Positions 17,038 to 25,832 of a stretch of DNA of 36,074 nucleotides are shown here, piece by piece. The stretch lies in assembly GCA_025358055.1 (NCBI GenBank), contig JANYKV010000157.1, positions 1 to 36,074 on the forward strand. The letters run 5' to 3'. The first letter of the stretch is position 1; each line of letters begins with the position of its first letter. The stretch comes from Gemmatimonadota bacterium (GTDB lineage Bacteria; Gemmatimonadota; Gemmatimonadetes; Gemmatimonadales; GWC2-71-9). The translations under genes and the position numbers were made by a program. Below the pieces are notes generated by a model that was given only the letters and a program-made list of their open reading frames with translations, was not told the origin of the DNA and ran no database searches.

Positions 17038-17877
17038 GTGCTGATCGATAAGCCGACGGGCCTCACCTCGCATGACGTCGTGGCCCGGGTGCGTCGAGTC
17101 CTGGGAACCAAGGCCGTGGGCCACACTGGCACATTGGATCCGTTCGCCACCGGCCTGTTGGTGATCGTCCTCGGGCGGGCCACCCGACTGGCCCGGTTTG
17201 TCGAGCCCGAGCGGAAGACCTATCGGGCGGAAGTCTGCCTCGGCTCGCAGACCGACACGGATGATCGGACCGGGCAGGCAATGACGACGTGGAGCGGTGA
17301 CTGGCCCAGCGCGCCCACCGTCCGGGCCGCGCTCGCAGAATTTCTCGGCGAGCAGTTGCAGCGACCGCCGGAATACTCGGCGAAGCATGTGGGTGGCGAA
17401 CGCAGCTATCGGTTGGCGCGGCGGGGCAAATCCGTCGAACTCGCGAGTGTCCTGGTCGAGATCTATGGACTCACGTTGGTGGAATACACTCCGCCGCTGG
17501 TGCGGATCGAGATTGAGGTTGGGGCTGGGACCTATATCCGCGCGGTCGCGCGCGATCTTGGGGCCCGATTAGGGACCGGGGCGCATCTGACGGAGCTTCG
17601 CCGCACTCGTGTAGGGTCGTTCGACGTGAAGGATGCGGTAGAGCTGGAGCGACTTGGTGCGGATTCTCCCCGACTGTCAGCGCTGGATTTGTTGCCCGAG
17701 TTCCCGCGAGTCGAGCTGGCACCGAGCGAACGCGATGATGTCCGGCATGGACGTTCGGTCCCGCGGCCCGACCTGAGCGCTGAACACCTTGCGCTGATCT
17801 TCGAGGGACAATTGGTGGCGGTGGGACGGCGCGATGGAGCCTTGGCGCGGCCGATCGTGGTGCTCGAGGCCGCATGA
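17038..17877 (+). CDS. truB: tRNA pseudouridine(55) synthase
   Basis: Makes pseudouridine 55 in the T-loop of tRNAs. The catalytic aspartate is D34 in GHTGTLDPFATGLL, and the N-terminal LIDKPTGLTSHDVV is characteristic. 279 residues, with the usual central RRRGK(S)VELA-type region and a short C-terminal extension in the position of the PUA domain. GTG 17038 is chosen because GAGG lies about 8 bases upstream and no ATG, GTG or TTG precedes it in frame after the rbfA stop. The stop overlaps ribF as ATGA. Confidence 0.94.
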   Translation: MLIDKPTGLTSHDVVARVRRVLGTKAVGHTGTLDPFATGLLVIVLGRATRLARFVEPERKTYRAEVCLGSQTDTDDRTGQAMTTWSGDWPSAPTVRAALAEFLGEQLQRPPEYSAKHVGGERSYRLARRGKSVELASVLVEIYGLTLVEYTPPLVRIEIEVGAGTYIRAVARDLGARLGTGAHLTELRRTRVGSFDVKDAVELERLGADSPRLSALDLLPEFPRVELAPSERDDVRHGRSVPRPDLSAEHLALIFEGQLVAVGRRDGALARPIVVLEAA

Positions 17878-18809
17878 CCGATTCGCGATTGCCTCCCTTG
17901 CCGCAGGGAAGTGTCGTAACCGTCGGATCCTTCGATGGCGTCCATCGAGGTCACCGAGCGGTATTGGCCGAGGTCCACCGGCGGGCTCGGCAGAGCGGAC
18001 GGGCGAGCGTCTTGGTGACATTCGAGCCGCATCCTACCGAGATCGTGAATCCGGCTGCAGCGCCGATGCTGCTGACGACCGGACTCGAGCGGCGTGAGGC
18101 ACTGGCCGACACCGACCTCGATTATGTGGTGCTGCTGCGGTTCGATCGGCGGTTGGCTGCCCTGACGCCCGAGGCGTTCGTCGAGCGAATCCTGCGGGAG
18201 CGCTGCGATATGCGGGCTCTGGTCATCGGGCCCAATCACGGCTTCGGCAAAGGACGCAGTGGCAATGTCGATACCCTGCGACGACTGGGCCAACGATTGG
18301 GGTTTGAAGTCGATGTTGTGGCGCCGGAAATGGCGGGCGCCGAGGACCCTATTTCGAGCACTCGGATTCGGCGGGCGATAGGCGAGGGAGATTTGTCGAG
18401 CGCGGCTCGCTGGTTAGGCCGGCCGTACACGGTGAGCGGAGTCGTGGGGCGCGGGGCCCAACGGGGTCGCACCATCGGAGTGCCGACGATCAATCTGATG
18501 GAGCTGTCGCCCCGCAAGCTCTTGCCCCCCGACGGTGTCTACGCCGCGTGGGTTGAGTGTCGGATGGGACGCTTCGGCGCCATGATGAATCAGGGCCCTC
18601 GGCCGACGGTGGGAGATGGGCGGCGTACCGTCGAGGCGCATTTGTTCGATTTCACCGGTGACCTCTACGACGCCACGGTGCGGGTGGAATGGGTCGCTCG
18701 GATGCGGGAGATTCACCAGTTTGGTTCGCTGGCCGACTTGCAACAACAACTTGCAACGGACCGCGAGCAGGCCAGGGCTCACCTTGGGCTCGGACCAACG
18801 AAACGTTAA
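17874..18809 (+). CDS. ribF: Bifunctional riboflavin kinase / FAD synthetase
   Basis: Converts riboflavin to FMN and then FAD. The N-terminal nucleotidyltransferase domain carries GSFDGVHRGH (18-27), the HxGH-type active site, and ISSTRIRRAI near its end. The C-terminal flavokinase domain (about 185-305) has IGVPTINL, in the position of the metal/ATP-binding PTxN motif, and EAHLFDFTGDLYD. 311 residues is the normal size. ATG 17874 overlaps the truB stop by 4 bp. It closes the nusA-infB translation operon, a linkage seen widely in bacteria. Confidence 0.95.
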   Translation: MTDSRLPPLPQGSVVTVGSFDGVHRGHRAVLAEVHRRARQSGRASVLVTFEPHPTEIVNPAAAPMLLTTGLERREALADTDLDYVVLLRFDRRLAALTPEAFVERILRERCDMRALVIGPNHGFGKGRSGNVDTLRRLGQRLGFEVDVVAPEMAGAEDPISSTRIRRAIGEGDLSSAARWLGRPYTVSGVVGRGAQRGRTIGVPTINLMELSPRKLLPPDGVYAAWVECRMGRFGAMMNQGPRPTVGDGRRTVEAHLFDFTGDLYDATVRVEWVARMREIHQFGSLADLQQQLATDREQARAHLGLGPTKR

Positions 18810-18842
18810 CGCGTATCCACGCTCGAACGCTCTGGACCAAAG

Positions 18843-20483
18843 ATGATAGGCACAATTCGTAATCGGATCATTGCGATCGCCGTCCTGATTCTGCTGTCGG
18901 TGTGGTATCTCTTTCCCCGCGACCAAACCATCCGGTCTCGGGGGTCCGATGGCGCTATGCGCGAATCGGTCGAACGCCGACTGCCGCTCAGGCTGGGTCT
19001 CGATTTGCAAGGCGGCATGCACCTCCAGCTCGAGCTCGATCAATCGCAAAAGGTATCGGCGAATCCTGCGAAGGATATCGATCTCGCGTTGACCGTATTG
19101 GACAAGCGCATCAATGAGTTCGGCGTCCAAGAACCGCTCATTCAGAAGAAGGGCGCCGACCGGATCGTGGTGGAGCTTGCCGGGATCAAAGACCCCGATC
19201 GCGCGAAGGCCATAGTTCAGCGGAGTGCCTTCTTGGAGTTCCGGATCACCGACAAAACGGCCGCTCTCGACAAGGCCATTCCCGCCATGGACCGCGCGCT
19301 CGCCGCCCTCGGTATCAAGGGAACGCTGGGCAAAGAGGCGAAATCGTCGGTCGTGCAGCAATTGCTCAAAGGCGATTCAGCCAAGAAGAGCGACAGCACT
19401 GAGGCTCCCTCCGGAGGTGTGTTGGCGGGACTGATTCAGCCGATCGGCGGGCCAGGCGGACAGGGCACCCCGGGCGAGTATATGGTGCCCGAGTCGGCCT
19501 TTCCGCGGGTCGACAGCCTCCTGCGGCTGCCCGACGTCAAGCGCGCGTTACCCCGAGGCGTCGAGCTTCGGTGGGCCGCTGCCCCGCTCAGTGTGGGCGT
19601 GGAACCCTACCGGTACCTCTACGCGTTGGAGGACAAGGCGATCGTCACGGGCAGCAGCCTGATCGACGCGAGCGCGTCGATCGACCAACTGACGCAAGGG
19701 GCTGAGGTCGACTTCGAGCTTGACCGAGCCGGGGCCCGGAAGTTCGGTACGGAGACGGGGCGTCATATTGGCGATTTCATGGCGATCCTGCTGGATGACC
19801 GGGTTCAGGGGCGACCACCGGTGATCCAGGGAAGGATCGACAAGCGCGGTCGGATTACGCTCGGAAACAAAAGCCTACAGGACGCCCAGGATCTCGCGCT
19901 CACCCTCAAGGCCGGCGCGCTCCCGGTGCCGCTGAAAATCGTTGAAGAGCGTCAGGTCGGGGCGAGCCTCGGAAAAGACTCCATCAATAAGGGCATCGTC
20001 GCCGGAATCGTCGGCACCGCCTTTGTCGTGCTGATCATGATCGGCTACTACCGGCTCGCCGGCGTGCTCTCGGTCGCCGCGCTCGCGCTCTACATCCTCT
20101 TTACGTTGGGCGCGCTCTCGATGCTCGAAGCGACCATGACGCTTCCAGGCCTGGCCGGCCTAGTGCTCTCGGTCGGCATTGCGGTGGATGCGAACGTGTT
20201 GATTTTCGAGCGAATTCGGGAAGAACTCGCTTTGGGCAAGACCGTCCGTCTGTCGATCGACGAGGGGTTCAAACATGCGATGAATGCCATTATCGACAGC
20301 AACGTCACGACCGTGCTGACCGCGTTGTTCCTCTTCCAGTTCGGCACCGGTCCGGTGAAAGGCTTTGCCGTGACCCTGACCGTGGGGATCGCGGCGTCCA
20401 TGATCACCGCCGTGTTCGTCACTCGAACCTTCTTCATGATCTGGTTGCAACAGCGGCCGACCATGACCACCTTGAGCATCTGA
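18843..20483 (+). CDS. secD: Protein translocase subunit SecD
   Basis: Inner-membrane partner of SecYEG that uses proton motive force to complete export of preproteins into the periplasm. Residues 7-24 form the first membrane helix; LGLDLQGGMHLQLEL (51-65) is the SecD signature at the start of the large periplasmic P1 domain. The C-terminal part from about 375 holds the remaining helices with VDANVLIFERIREEL, which contains the conserved charged residues. P1 has a low-complexity insertion (about 180-220, lysine/serine then glycine-rich). ATG 18843 has GGA about 6 bases upstream. 546 residues is normal. Confidence 0.95.
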   Translation: MIGTIRNRIIAIAVLILLSVWYLFPRDQTIRSRGSDGAMRESVERRLPLRLGLDLQGGMHLQLELDQSQKVSANPAKDIDLALTVLDKRINEFGVQEPLIQKKGADRIVVELAGIKDPDRAKAIVQRSAFLEFRITDKTAALDKAIPAMDRALAALGIKGTLGKEAKSSVVQQLLKGDSAKKSDSTEAPSGGVLAGLIQPIGGPGGQGTPGEYMVPESAFPRVDSLLRLPDVKRALPRGVELRWAAAPLSVGVEPYRYLYALEDKAIVTGSSLIDASASIDQLTQGAEVDFELDRAGARKFGTETGRHIGDFMAILLDDRVQGRPPVIQGRIDKRGRITLGNKSLQDAQDLALTLKAGALPVPLKIVEERQVGASLGKDSINKGIVAGIVGTAFVVLIMIGYYRLAGVLSVAALALYILFTLGALSMLEATMTLPGLAGLVLSVGIAVDANVLIFERIREELALGKTVRLSIDEGFKHAMNAIIDSNVTTVLTALFLFQFGTGPVKGFAVTLTVGIAASMITAVFVTRTFFMIWLQQRPTMTTLSI

Positions 20484-20485
20484 CG

Positions 20486-21466
20486 ATGATTCGACTCTTT
20501 GCCCACGCCAACTACGATTTCATCGGCCTGCGCCGGTATGCATACGGCATCACCGGAGCCATCGTCCTGATCGGACTCATTTTCCTCGGGATCTGGGGGC
20601 TGCAATACTCCATCGAGTTCACCGGCGGGTTCTTGATCCAGTTGCAGTCCAAGGTTCCGGTGGAGGTCGACAAGCTTCGGGCTGGCATCGACGCCCAAGG
20701 CATCAAAGGCGCGGAGATTACGGCCTTCGGCGGTGAGAACGAATATCTCATTCGGGCCCGCGTTGCCAAGGCGGGCACCGACGCAGACAATACCCAATCG
20801 ACCGCCAAGGCAGTCATCGCGGCGCTCGACAATGTTCTGGGTGCCGGGAAGTACACGACCGTGCCGATCGAGGCCGTCGGCCCAAAGGTCGGCGGAGAGC
20901 TTCGGCGCCAAGCCTTTCTCGCCATCTTCCTTTCCTTCTTCGCCGTGTTGGCGTACCTCGCGTATCGGTTTGAATGGCGTTTTGGGTTGGCCGCGGTGGT
21001 GGCAACAGCGCACGATATCGTGACCACGATTGCGTTCATTTCGATCATGAAGCTCGAAGTGAGTCTCGTAGTCGTTGCCGCTGTTTTGTCCATGGTGGGG
21101 TACTCGCTCAACGACACGATCATCATTTTCGACCGGGTGCGGGAAAACCTTCGGAAACACCGGCGTGACGACATGGTCACCGTCCTCAACCGGTCGATCA
21201 ATGAGACGCTCCCGCGGAGCATCCTGACCCACGGCACCGCGCTCGCCACCTTGCTGGCGCTCGCGATCTTCGGCGGCGAAGTCATTCGGCCCTTTGCACT
21301 CGTCATGTTTTTCGGGGTCTTCACGGGCACGTTCTCCTCGATCTATATCGCATCGCCGGTGCTCATGGCCATCGAGGCGCGGTATCCGGGCGCCGAACGC
21401 GGGGCTAAGAGCAAGACCACACCCACCGCACCGCCCACGGGACGAAAGGTCCAGCCCGCGAGCTGA
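20486..21466 (+). CDS. secF: Protein translocase subunit SecF
   Basis: Forms a complex with SecD in protein export. The first helix (about 17-38) is followed by the SecF signature IEFTGGFLIQLQ, a short periplasmic domain and five further helices. VGYSLNDTIIIFDRVREN in the fourth-fifth helix region is diagnostic. 326 residues. The start lies 2 bases after the secD stop, so the genes are coupled. The hydrophilic tail after about residue 300 is variable. Confidence 0.95.
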   Translation: MIRLFAHANYDFIGLRRYAYGITGAIVLIGLIFLGIWGLQYSIEFTGGFLIQLQSKVPVEVDKLRAGIDAQGIKGAEITAFGGENEYLIRARVAKAGTDADNTQSTAKAVIAALDNVLGAGKYTTVPIEAVGPKVGGELRRQAFLAIFLSFFAVLAYLAYRFEWRFGLAAVVATAHDIVTTIAFISIMKLEVSLVVVAAVLSMVGYSLNDTIIIFDRVRENLRKHRRDDMVTVLNRSINETLPRSILTHGTALATLLALAIFGGEVIRPFALVMFFGVFTGTFSSIYIASPVLMAIEARYPGAERGAKSKTTPTAPPTGRKVQPAS

Positions 21467-21470
21467 ATCC

Positions 21471-22253
21471 GTGCTCGTCGATACCCATTGCCACCTCGCC
21501 GACCCGGCCTTCGACGCGGATCGGGACGTGGTGGTGGCTCGGGCGGCGGCAGCGGGGGTCGGGCACGTGGTGGTCATCGGGGAATCGCCGGAGGCCGCCG
21601 AGCGTGCGATCGAGTTGGCCCGCGGCGATTCTCACCTGTCTGCCACTGTCGGTGTCCATCCTCACATCGCGCATCGATGGTCTCCGGAGCTGGCGCGCTG
21701 GCTCCGCGGGGCCCTTCGTACCCCCGAGGTGGTCGCTGCCGGGGAGATGGGGCTCGACTACCATTACGACCACTCCCCCCGGGACGTACAGCAGCGGGTC
21801 TTTGACGAGCAGTTGGCGGTGGCGGCGGAGTGCGGGCTCCCGGCGGTGATTCACGCCCGCGAAGCGGACGACGATGTGGCGGCGATCCTGGCCAACCACC
21901 CGCAGTCCACCGTGATTTTGCATTCCTTCAGCAGCGGCCCGGGCTTGCTCCGTGCCGGGGTTCGCCATGGCGCGTACGTGTCGCTGTCGGGGATGATCAC
22001 GTTCCGCAACTGGACCCTCGACGCGGCGCTGCGGGAGGTTCCGGTGGAGCGACTCTTGGTGGAAACGGACGCGCCCTATTTGGCGCCCGTGCCCCACCGC
22101 GGGAGGCGTAACGAACCCGCCTTTGTCGCATTCGTCGCCTCCCGTGTCGCCCAGGTATTCGACCTGAAGGTCGAGGCCTGCATCGGTCATCTCTGGGACA
22201 ACGCCGCCCGCATTTTCGGCCCGAGACTCTCCCCTCGACAGGAGTACCCGTGA
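21471..22253 (+). CDS. tatD: TatD-family metal-dependent DNase
   Basis: TIM-barrel hydrolase of the TatD/YcfH family, a 3'-5' exonuclease or DNA-repair nuclease in characterised members. The metal-binding motif DTHCHL opens the protein, followed by [13 protein letters not shown], the HAREADDD region, HSFSSG and ETDAPYLAP, which supply the remaining ligands. GTG 21471 is the correct start because it sits just before the DTHCHL strand, 4 bases after secF; the frame is open back to 21294, but that part overlaps secF and is not homologous. 260 residues, normal size. Confidence 0.92.
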   Translation: MLVDTHCHLADPAFDADRDVVVARAAAAGVGHVVVIGESPEAAERAIELARGDSHLSATVGVHPHIAHRWSPELARWLRGALRTPEVVAAGEMGLDYHYDHSPRDVQQRVFDEQLAVAAECGLPAVIHAREADDDVAAILANHPQSTVILHSFSSGPGLLRAGVRHGAYVSLSGMITFRNWTLDAALREVPVERLLVETDAPYLAPVPHRGRRNEPAFVAFVASRVAQVFDLKVEACIGHLWDNAARIFGPRLSPRQEYP

Positions 22254-23923
22254 CCGCGGTTCCTTCGGATATCGCCATCGCACAGGCCGCCCAGATGCGG
22301 CCGATCACCGACGTCGCGCGCGAGCTGGGCCTTAGCCCCGAGGAAATCATTCCGTATGGGCGGAACAAGGCCAAGATCACGGCCCAGGCGATTGCCGCCC
22401 GGAAGCCCACCGGGCGCCTGGTCCTTGTCACCGGAATCAATCCGACGCCGGCCGGGGAAGGCAAATCCACCGTCACGGTGGGGGTGAGCCAGGCCCTCCG
22501 CCGTCTCGGCAAGCGTGTCGTGGTCTGCATCCGGGAGCCCTCGCTCGGGCCGGTCTTCGGGGTGAAAGGCGGTGCGGCTGGCGGCGGGTACGCGCAGGTG
22601 GTTCCTATGGATGAGATCAACCTCCATTTCACCGGCGACTTCCACGCGATCACTTCGGCCCACAATCTGTTGTCCGCGATGTTGGACAATCACTTGCATC
22701 ATGGGAATGCCTTGGGGATCGATGTTCGCCGGATCACCTGGCCCCGCACGATCGACATGAACGATCGGGCGCTCCGTCAGATTGTCGTCGGCCTCGGCGG
22801 GCTCAATGGGGGGCCGAGCCGGGAGGAGCGCTTTGTGATCGTGCCCGGAAGCGAGGTCATGGCCATCCTCTGCCTCGCTTCGGATCTGGCCGATCTGGAA
22901 ACCCGCCTGGGACGCATCATCGTCGGGCTCACGCGCGAGAAGAAGCCGGTGACCGCTGCGGATCTCAAAGCGTCGGGCGCGATGACGTTGCTGCTCAAGG
23001 ATGCCATCCTTCCGAACCTGGTCCAAACGCTCGAGGGCGGCCCTGCGCTCGTCCATGGCGGTCCGTTCGGCAACATCGCCCACGGGTGCAATTCGATCGT
23101 CGCGACCAAACTGGGATTGTCGCTGGGGGAGATCGTCCTCACCGAAGCTGGATTCGGCGCCGACCTCGGGGCGGAGAAATTCTTCGACATCAAGTGCCGC
23201 TTTGCCGGGTTGAATCCCGAGGCGGCCGTGATCGTGGCCACCGTGCGCGCGCTCAAGATGAACGGGGGTGTGAAAAAGGACGCACTCGGGACACCGGATG
23301 TAGCAGCCCTCAAGCGGGGCATGGTGAACCTCGAAGCGCACGTGCACAACCTGAAGAAGTTCGGCGTCCCCGTCGTGGTGGCGCTCAATCGTTTCACAAG
23401 CGACTCACCGGAGGAACTCGAGACGGTGCTTTCCGCCGCGCGAAGCTGGGGTGGACGCGCCGCGCTGAGCGAGGTATGGGCCCTCGGTGGCGCGGGTGGA
23501 GAAGCGGTCGCGCACGAGATTCTCGCCGTGTTGGAGGAACGGAAAAGCGCCTTCAAGCCGCTCTACGACGCCAGCCTTCCCATCAAGAAGAAGATCGAAA
23601 CGATCGCAACCGAAATCTATGGTGCGGCCGGCGTCGACTACGCCCAGGCCGCCGAACGTTCGATCGCACAGTGTGAGGCGATGGGGCTGGGGGCCACTCC
23701 GGTGTGCATGGCCAAGACCCAATACTCTTTCAGTGACGATCCCAGCCGTCTCGGCCGGCCCAGCGGCTTCCGGCTGACCGTGCGCGATGTGTACCCCTCA
23801 GCCGGTGCGGGGTTTGTCGTGGCGCTCGCCGGTGATATCATGACGATGCCAGGGCTTTCCAAAACTCCCGCGGCCGAATCAATCCGGGTCCATTCCGATG
23901 GCCGGATCGAGGGACTTTTCTGA
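22250..23923 (+). CDS. fhs: Formate-tetrahydrofolate ligase
   Basis: ATP-dependent enzyme that joins formate to tetrahydrofolate, making 10-formyl-THF for purine synthesis, initiator tRNA formylation and one-carbon metabolism. The P-loop-like [14 protein letters not shown] (61-74) and [20 protein letters not shown] are diagnostic, with [10 protein letters not shown] following. 557 residues match the monomer length of the family. GTG 22250 overlaps the tatD stop (GTGA) and AGGAG lies upstream at a good distance. The enzyme is also part of the acetogenic methyl branch, but nothing nearby supports that pathway. Confidence 0.96.
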   Translation: MTAVPSDIAIAQAAQMRPITDVARELGLSPEEIIPYGRNKAKITAQAIAARKPTGRLVLVTGINPTPAGEGKSTVTVGVSQALRRLGKRVVVCIREPSLGPVFGVKGGAAGGGYAQVVPMDEINLHFTGDFHAITSAHNLLSAMLDNHLHHGNALGIDVRRITWPRTIDMNDRALRQIVVGLGGLNGGPSREERFVIVPGSEVMAILCLASDLADLETRLGRIIVGLTREKKPVTAADLKASGAMTLLLKDAILPNLVQTLEGGPALVHGGPFGNIAHGCNSIVATKLGLSLGEIVLTEAGFGADLGAEKFFDIKCRFAGLNPEAAVIVATVRALKMNGGVKKDALGTPDVAALKRGMVNLEAHVHNLKKFGVPVVVALNRFTSDSPEELETVLSAARSWGGRAALSEVWALGGAGGEAVAHEILAVLEERKSAFKPLYDASLPIKKKIETIATEIYGAAGVDYAQAAERSIAQCEAMGLGATPVCMAKTQYSFSDDPSRLGRPSGFRLTVRDVYPSAGAGFVVALAGDIMTMPGLSKTPAAESIRVHSDGRIEGLF

Positions 23924-23943
23924 CCTTTTCCCGGGACGCCCGC

Positions 23944-24324
23944 ATGCCCATCGAGTTCATCAGTTCGTCCAATGCTCCCAAGGCGATTGGGCCCTACAGC
24001 CAAGGAACCATCGCGAATGGCCTGATCTACACCGCCGGCCAAATCGCCCTGGATCCTGCCACCGAGACCCTGGTGGGCACCACTGTCGCGGAAGAGACCG
24101 AGCAGGTCTTCAAGAACTTGCGCGCGGTCCTTGGTGCTGCCGGTTCCGATCTGTCGAAGGTGCTCAAGACGACCGTGTTCCTCTCCACCATGAATGATTT
24201 CGCCGCCATGAACGAAGTCTATGCCAAGGCCTTTGGAGATCATCGCCCGGCGCGTTCGACGGTTGCCGCCGCGGGACTCCCCAAGGGAGCCAAAGTGGAG
24301 ATTGAAGTGGTGGCGATCGCGTGA
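23944..24324 (+). CDS. ridA: RidA-family reactive enamine/imine deaminase
   Basis: RidA hydrolyses reactive 2-aminoacrylate and related enamines released by PLP enzymes, protecting other PLP enzymes. 126 residues with the typical AIGPYSQGTIANGLIYTAGQ start. R104 in RPARSTVAA binds the substrate carboxylate, and the conserved glutamate lies in KVEIEVVA at the C-terminus. It starts 20 bases after fhs. A GTGA-rich simple sequence begins at its stop codon and leads to the selC gene. Confidence 0.94.
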   Translation: MPIEFISSSNAPKAIGPYSQGTIANGLIYTAGQIALDPATETLVGTTVAEETEQVFKNLRAVLGAAGSDLSKVLKTTVFLSTMNDFAAMNEVYAKAFGDHRPARSTVAAAGLPKGAKVEIEVVAIA

Positions 24325-24374
24325 GCAGTGAAGAGTGAGTAGGTGATGGCTGGGCATTCAGCACCACGCTTCGG

Positions 24375-24472
24375 GGGGGCGGATCGGGCCTGGTGGTCTG
24401 GCCGGTCTTCAAAACCGCGACGGAGTCGCCTCAGGTGGCTCTGGTGGGTTCGATTCCCACACGCTCCCGCCA
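24375..24472 (+). tRNA. selC: tRNA-Sec (anticodon TCA)
   Basis: Selenocysteine tRNA gene of 98 nt with encoded CCA. The anticodon loop CTTCAAA carries TCA, which reads UGA. The acceptor arm pairs GGGGGCGG (24375-24382) with ACGCTCCC (24461-24468), with one G-U pair and a G-A apposition at the eighth pair; G24469 is the discriminator and CCA is 24470-24472. The T arm is GTGGG-TTCGATT-CCCAC. The long variable arm GGAGTCGCC-TCA-GGTGGCTCT forms about 9 pairs including wobbles, as expected for tRNA-Sec. The upper anticodon stem contains a C-C apposition. This implies selA, selB, selD and selenoprotein genes elsewhere; none is in the window. Confidence 0.93.
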
Positions 24473-24495
24473 CTTTTGCCTCACTTCTCCTCGGC

Positions 24496-25017
24496 ATGCT
24501 ACTGCCGATTTCCGCTGTCGCCCGCGCGCAGGATACCACCGCGGCCCATCCGGCGATGCCCGCTACGCCCACCGTACCAACCGCAGCCAGTGATACGAGT
24601 ACCTACCCCCGTGGCGGCGTCCGACCGCTTCCTGCATTTTTCCGATCGCTCCTCATTCCTGGGTGGTCGCAGGCCAAGCTCGATCGGAAGCTGACCGCTG
24701 GGCTCTTCGTGATGTGGGAAGGGGTGACCTTGGGGATGATGCTCAAGGCCAACCAGGAGGTCACCTATCTCATGCGTTCCGAGTCGCTTCGACTGAAGAA
24801 CGCCACCACCGCTGCCGATTCGCTCGAGTCACCCCGCCTACACGATAAGCGGACCGAACGTCAGGATTGGCTTGTCCTGTTGTTGTTCAACCATCTCTTT
24901 TCAGGAATGGAGGCATACGTCTCCGCCAATCTGTGGGATTTCCCCGGCGACCTGCACTTCGAGGCGCTACCCCATGGGGTCGGCGCGACGATGCGAATTC
25001 CAGTCCGCCTTCCATGA
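24496..25017 (+). CDS. DUF5683-like membrane-associated protein
   Basis: Uncharacterised protein (174 residues from ATG 24496). PAFFRSLLIPGWSQAKLDRK followed by a hydrophobic segment (LTAGLFVMWEGVTLGMM) is the pattern of DUF5683-like envelope proteins; a second conserved part is NHLFSGMEAYVSANLWDFP. A signal-peptide-like stretch ends in AVARAQ, but it appears to extend upstream of ATG 24496 (ATFASLLLGM) with no start codon before the tRNA gene, only 23 bases away. No ribosome-binding site is visible. The start is therefore doubtful. An open frame to 24343 exists only by reading through selC. The stop overlaps murI (ATGA). Confidence 0.65.
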   Translation: MLLPISAVARAQDTTAAHPAMPATPTVPTAASDTSTYPRGGVRPLPAFFRSLLIPGWSQAKLDRKLTAGLFVMWEGVTLGMMLKANQEVTYLMRSESLRLKNATTAADSLESPRLHDKRTERQDWLVLLLFNHLFSGMEAYVSANLWDFPGDLHFEALPHGVGATMRIPVRLP

Positions 25018-25820
25018 ATGCCGCCCCCATCGGAATCTTCGATTCTGGGCTGGGCGGACTCACGGTCGCTCGGGCGATCTTTGCTCGTTTGCCACACGAC
25101 TCCACGGTCTATTTCGGCGACACCGCCCGCGTGCCATACGGACCGAAGTCTCCCGCAACGGTGCGGCGGTACAGTCTCGAGATTCTGCACTGGTTGCTGG
25201 GCCAAAAAGTGAAGGCGGTCGTCGTTGCTTGCAATACGAGTACCGCGCATGCCCTGGATGTCCTGCGCGAGGCATCGCCGGTCCCCGTGATCGGGGTGAT
25301 TGAACCGGGGGCCCGCGCGGCCGTGCATGAAACCCATGGTGGTCCGATTGGAGTCATCGGCACCGCCGGTACGATTGCGAGCGGAGCCTACGAACGAGCC
25401 ATCCACGCCGTCGCTCCGGGCGTCCCAGTCCGGCAAGCGGCCTGCCCGCTGTTTGTGCCGCTGGTCGAAGAAGGGTGGTTCGATCACCCCGCGACGCGAC
25501 TGGCGGCTGAGGAGTACCTCCATCCGCTCCAAGTGGCGGATATTGATGTCCTCGTGCTCGGCTGTACGCACTATCCGTTGCTCCGGCCGCTCCTTCATCG
25601 TGTTCTGGGACCCGATGTCACGTTGATCGATAGCGGGGAAGCCACGGCTGGGGCACTCGCCGAGGCCCTGAGCGAGCGAGGACTCGACGCGCCCGCGGGC
25701 CGGGAGCCGGAGCACCGGTTCGCGGTCAGTGACGATGCGCAGCGATTCCAAACGATTGGGGCACGATTTATTGGGGAGCGGATGGGCTCGACGGAAGTGG
25801 TCGAGATCGGGACGCGCTAA
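25014..25820 (+). CDS. murI: Glutamate racemase
   Basis: Makes D-glutamate for the peptidoglycan stem peptide. The catalytic cysteine pair is C73 in VACNTSTAHA and C184 in LGCTHYPLL, with D10 and S11 in IFDSGLGGLTV at the N-terminus and H186 nearby. 268 residues is normal. ATG 25014 overlaps the preceding stop (ATGA); the frame is open to 24867, but that extension lies inside the neighbouring gene and is not homologous. Confidence 0.95.
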   Translation: MNAAPIGIFDSGLGGLTVARAIFARLPHDSTVYFGDTARVPYGPKSPATVRRYSLEILHWLLGQKVKAVVVACNTSTAHALDVLREASPVPVIGVIEPGARAAVHETHGGPIGVIGTAGTIASGAYERAIHAVAPGVPVRQAACPLFVPLVEEGWFDHPATRLAAEEYLHPLQVADIDVLVLGCTHYPLLRPLLHRVLGPDVTLIDSGEATAGALAEALSERGLDAPAGREPEHRFAVSDDAQRFQTIGARFIGERMGSTEVVEIGTR

Positions 25821-25832
25821 CGGCCGGGGTCG

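Noticed and set aside
20090-21577. 495-codon open frame antisense to secD, secF and tatD
   Set aside because: Crosses three well-supported genes and has no recognisable domain.
22187-23347. 386-codon open frame antisense to fhs
   Set aside because: Shadow of the GC-rich fhs gene, with a His/Asp/Gly-rich translation typical of antisense frames.
24343-24495. N-terminal extension of the DUF5683-like gene through the tRNA-Sec gene
   Set aside because: It reads the tRNA as protein; the tRNA structure explains this stretch better.
24375-24500. selC as an integration site for a genomic island, as in enterobacteria
   Set aside because: No integrase, no repeated tRNA 3' end and only housekeeping genes on both sides.
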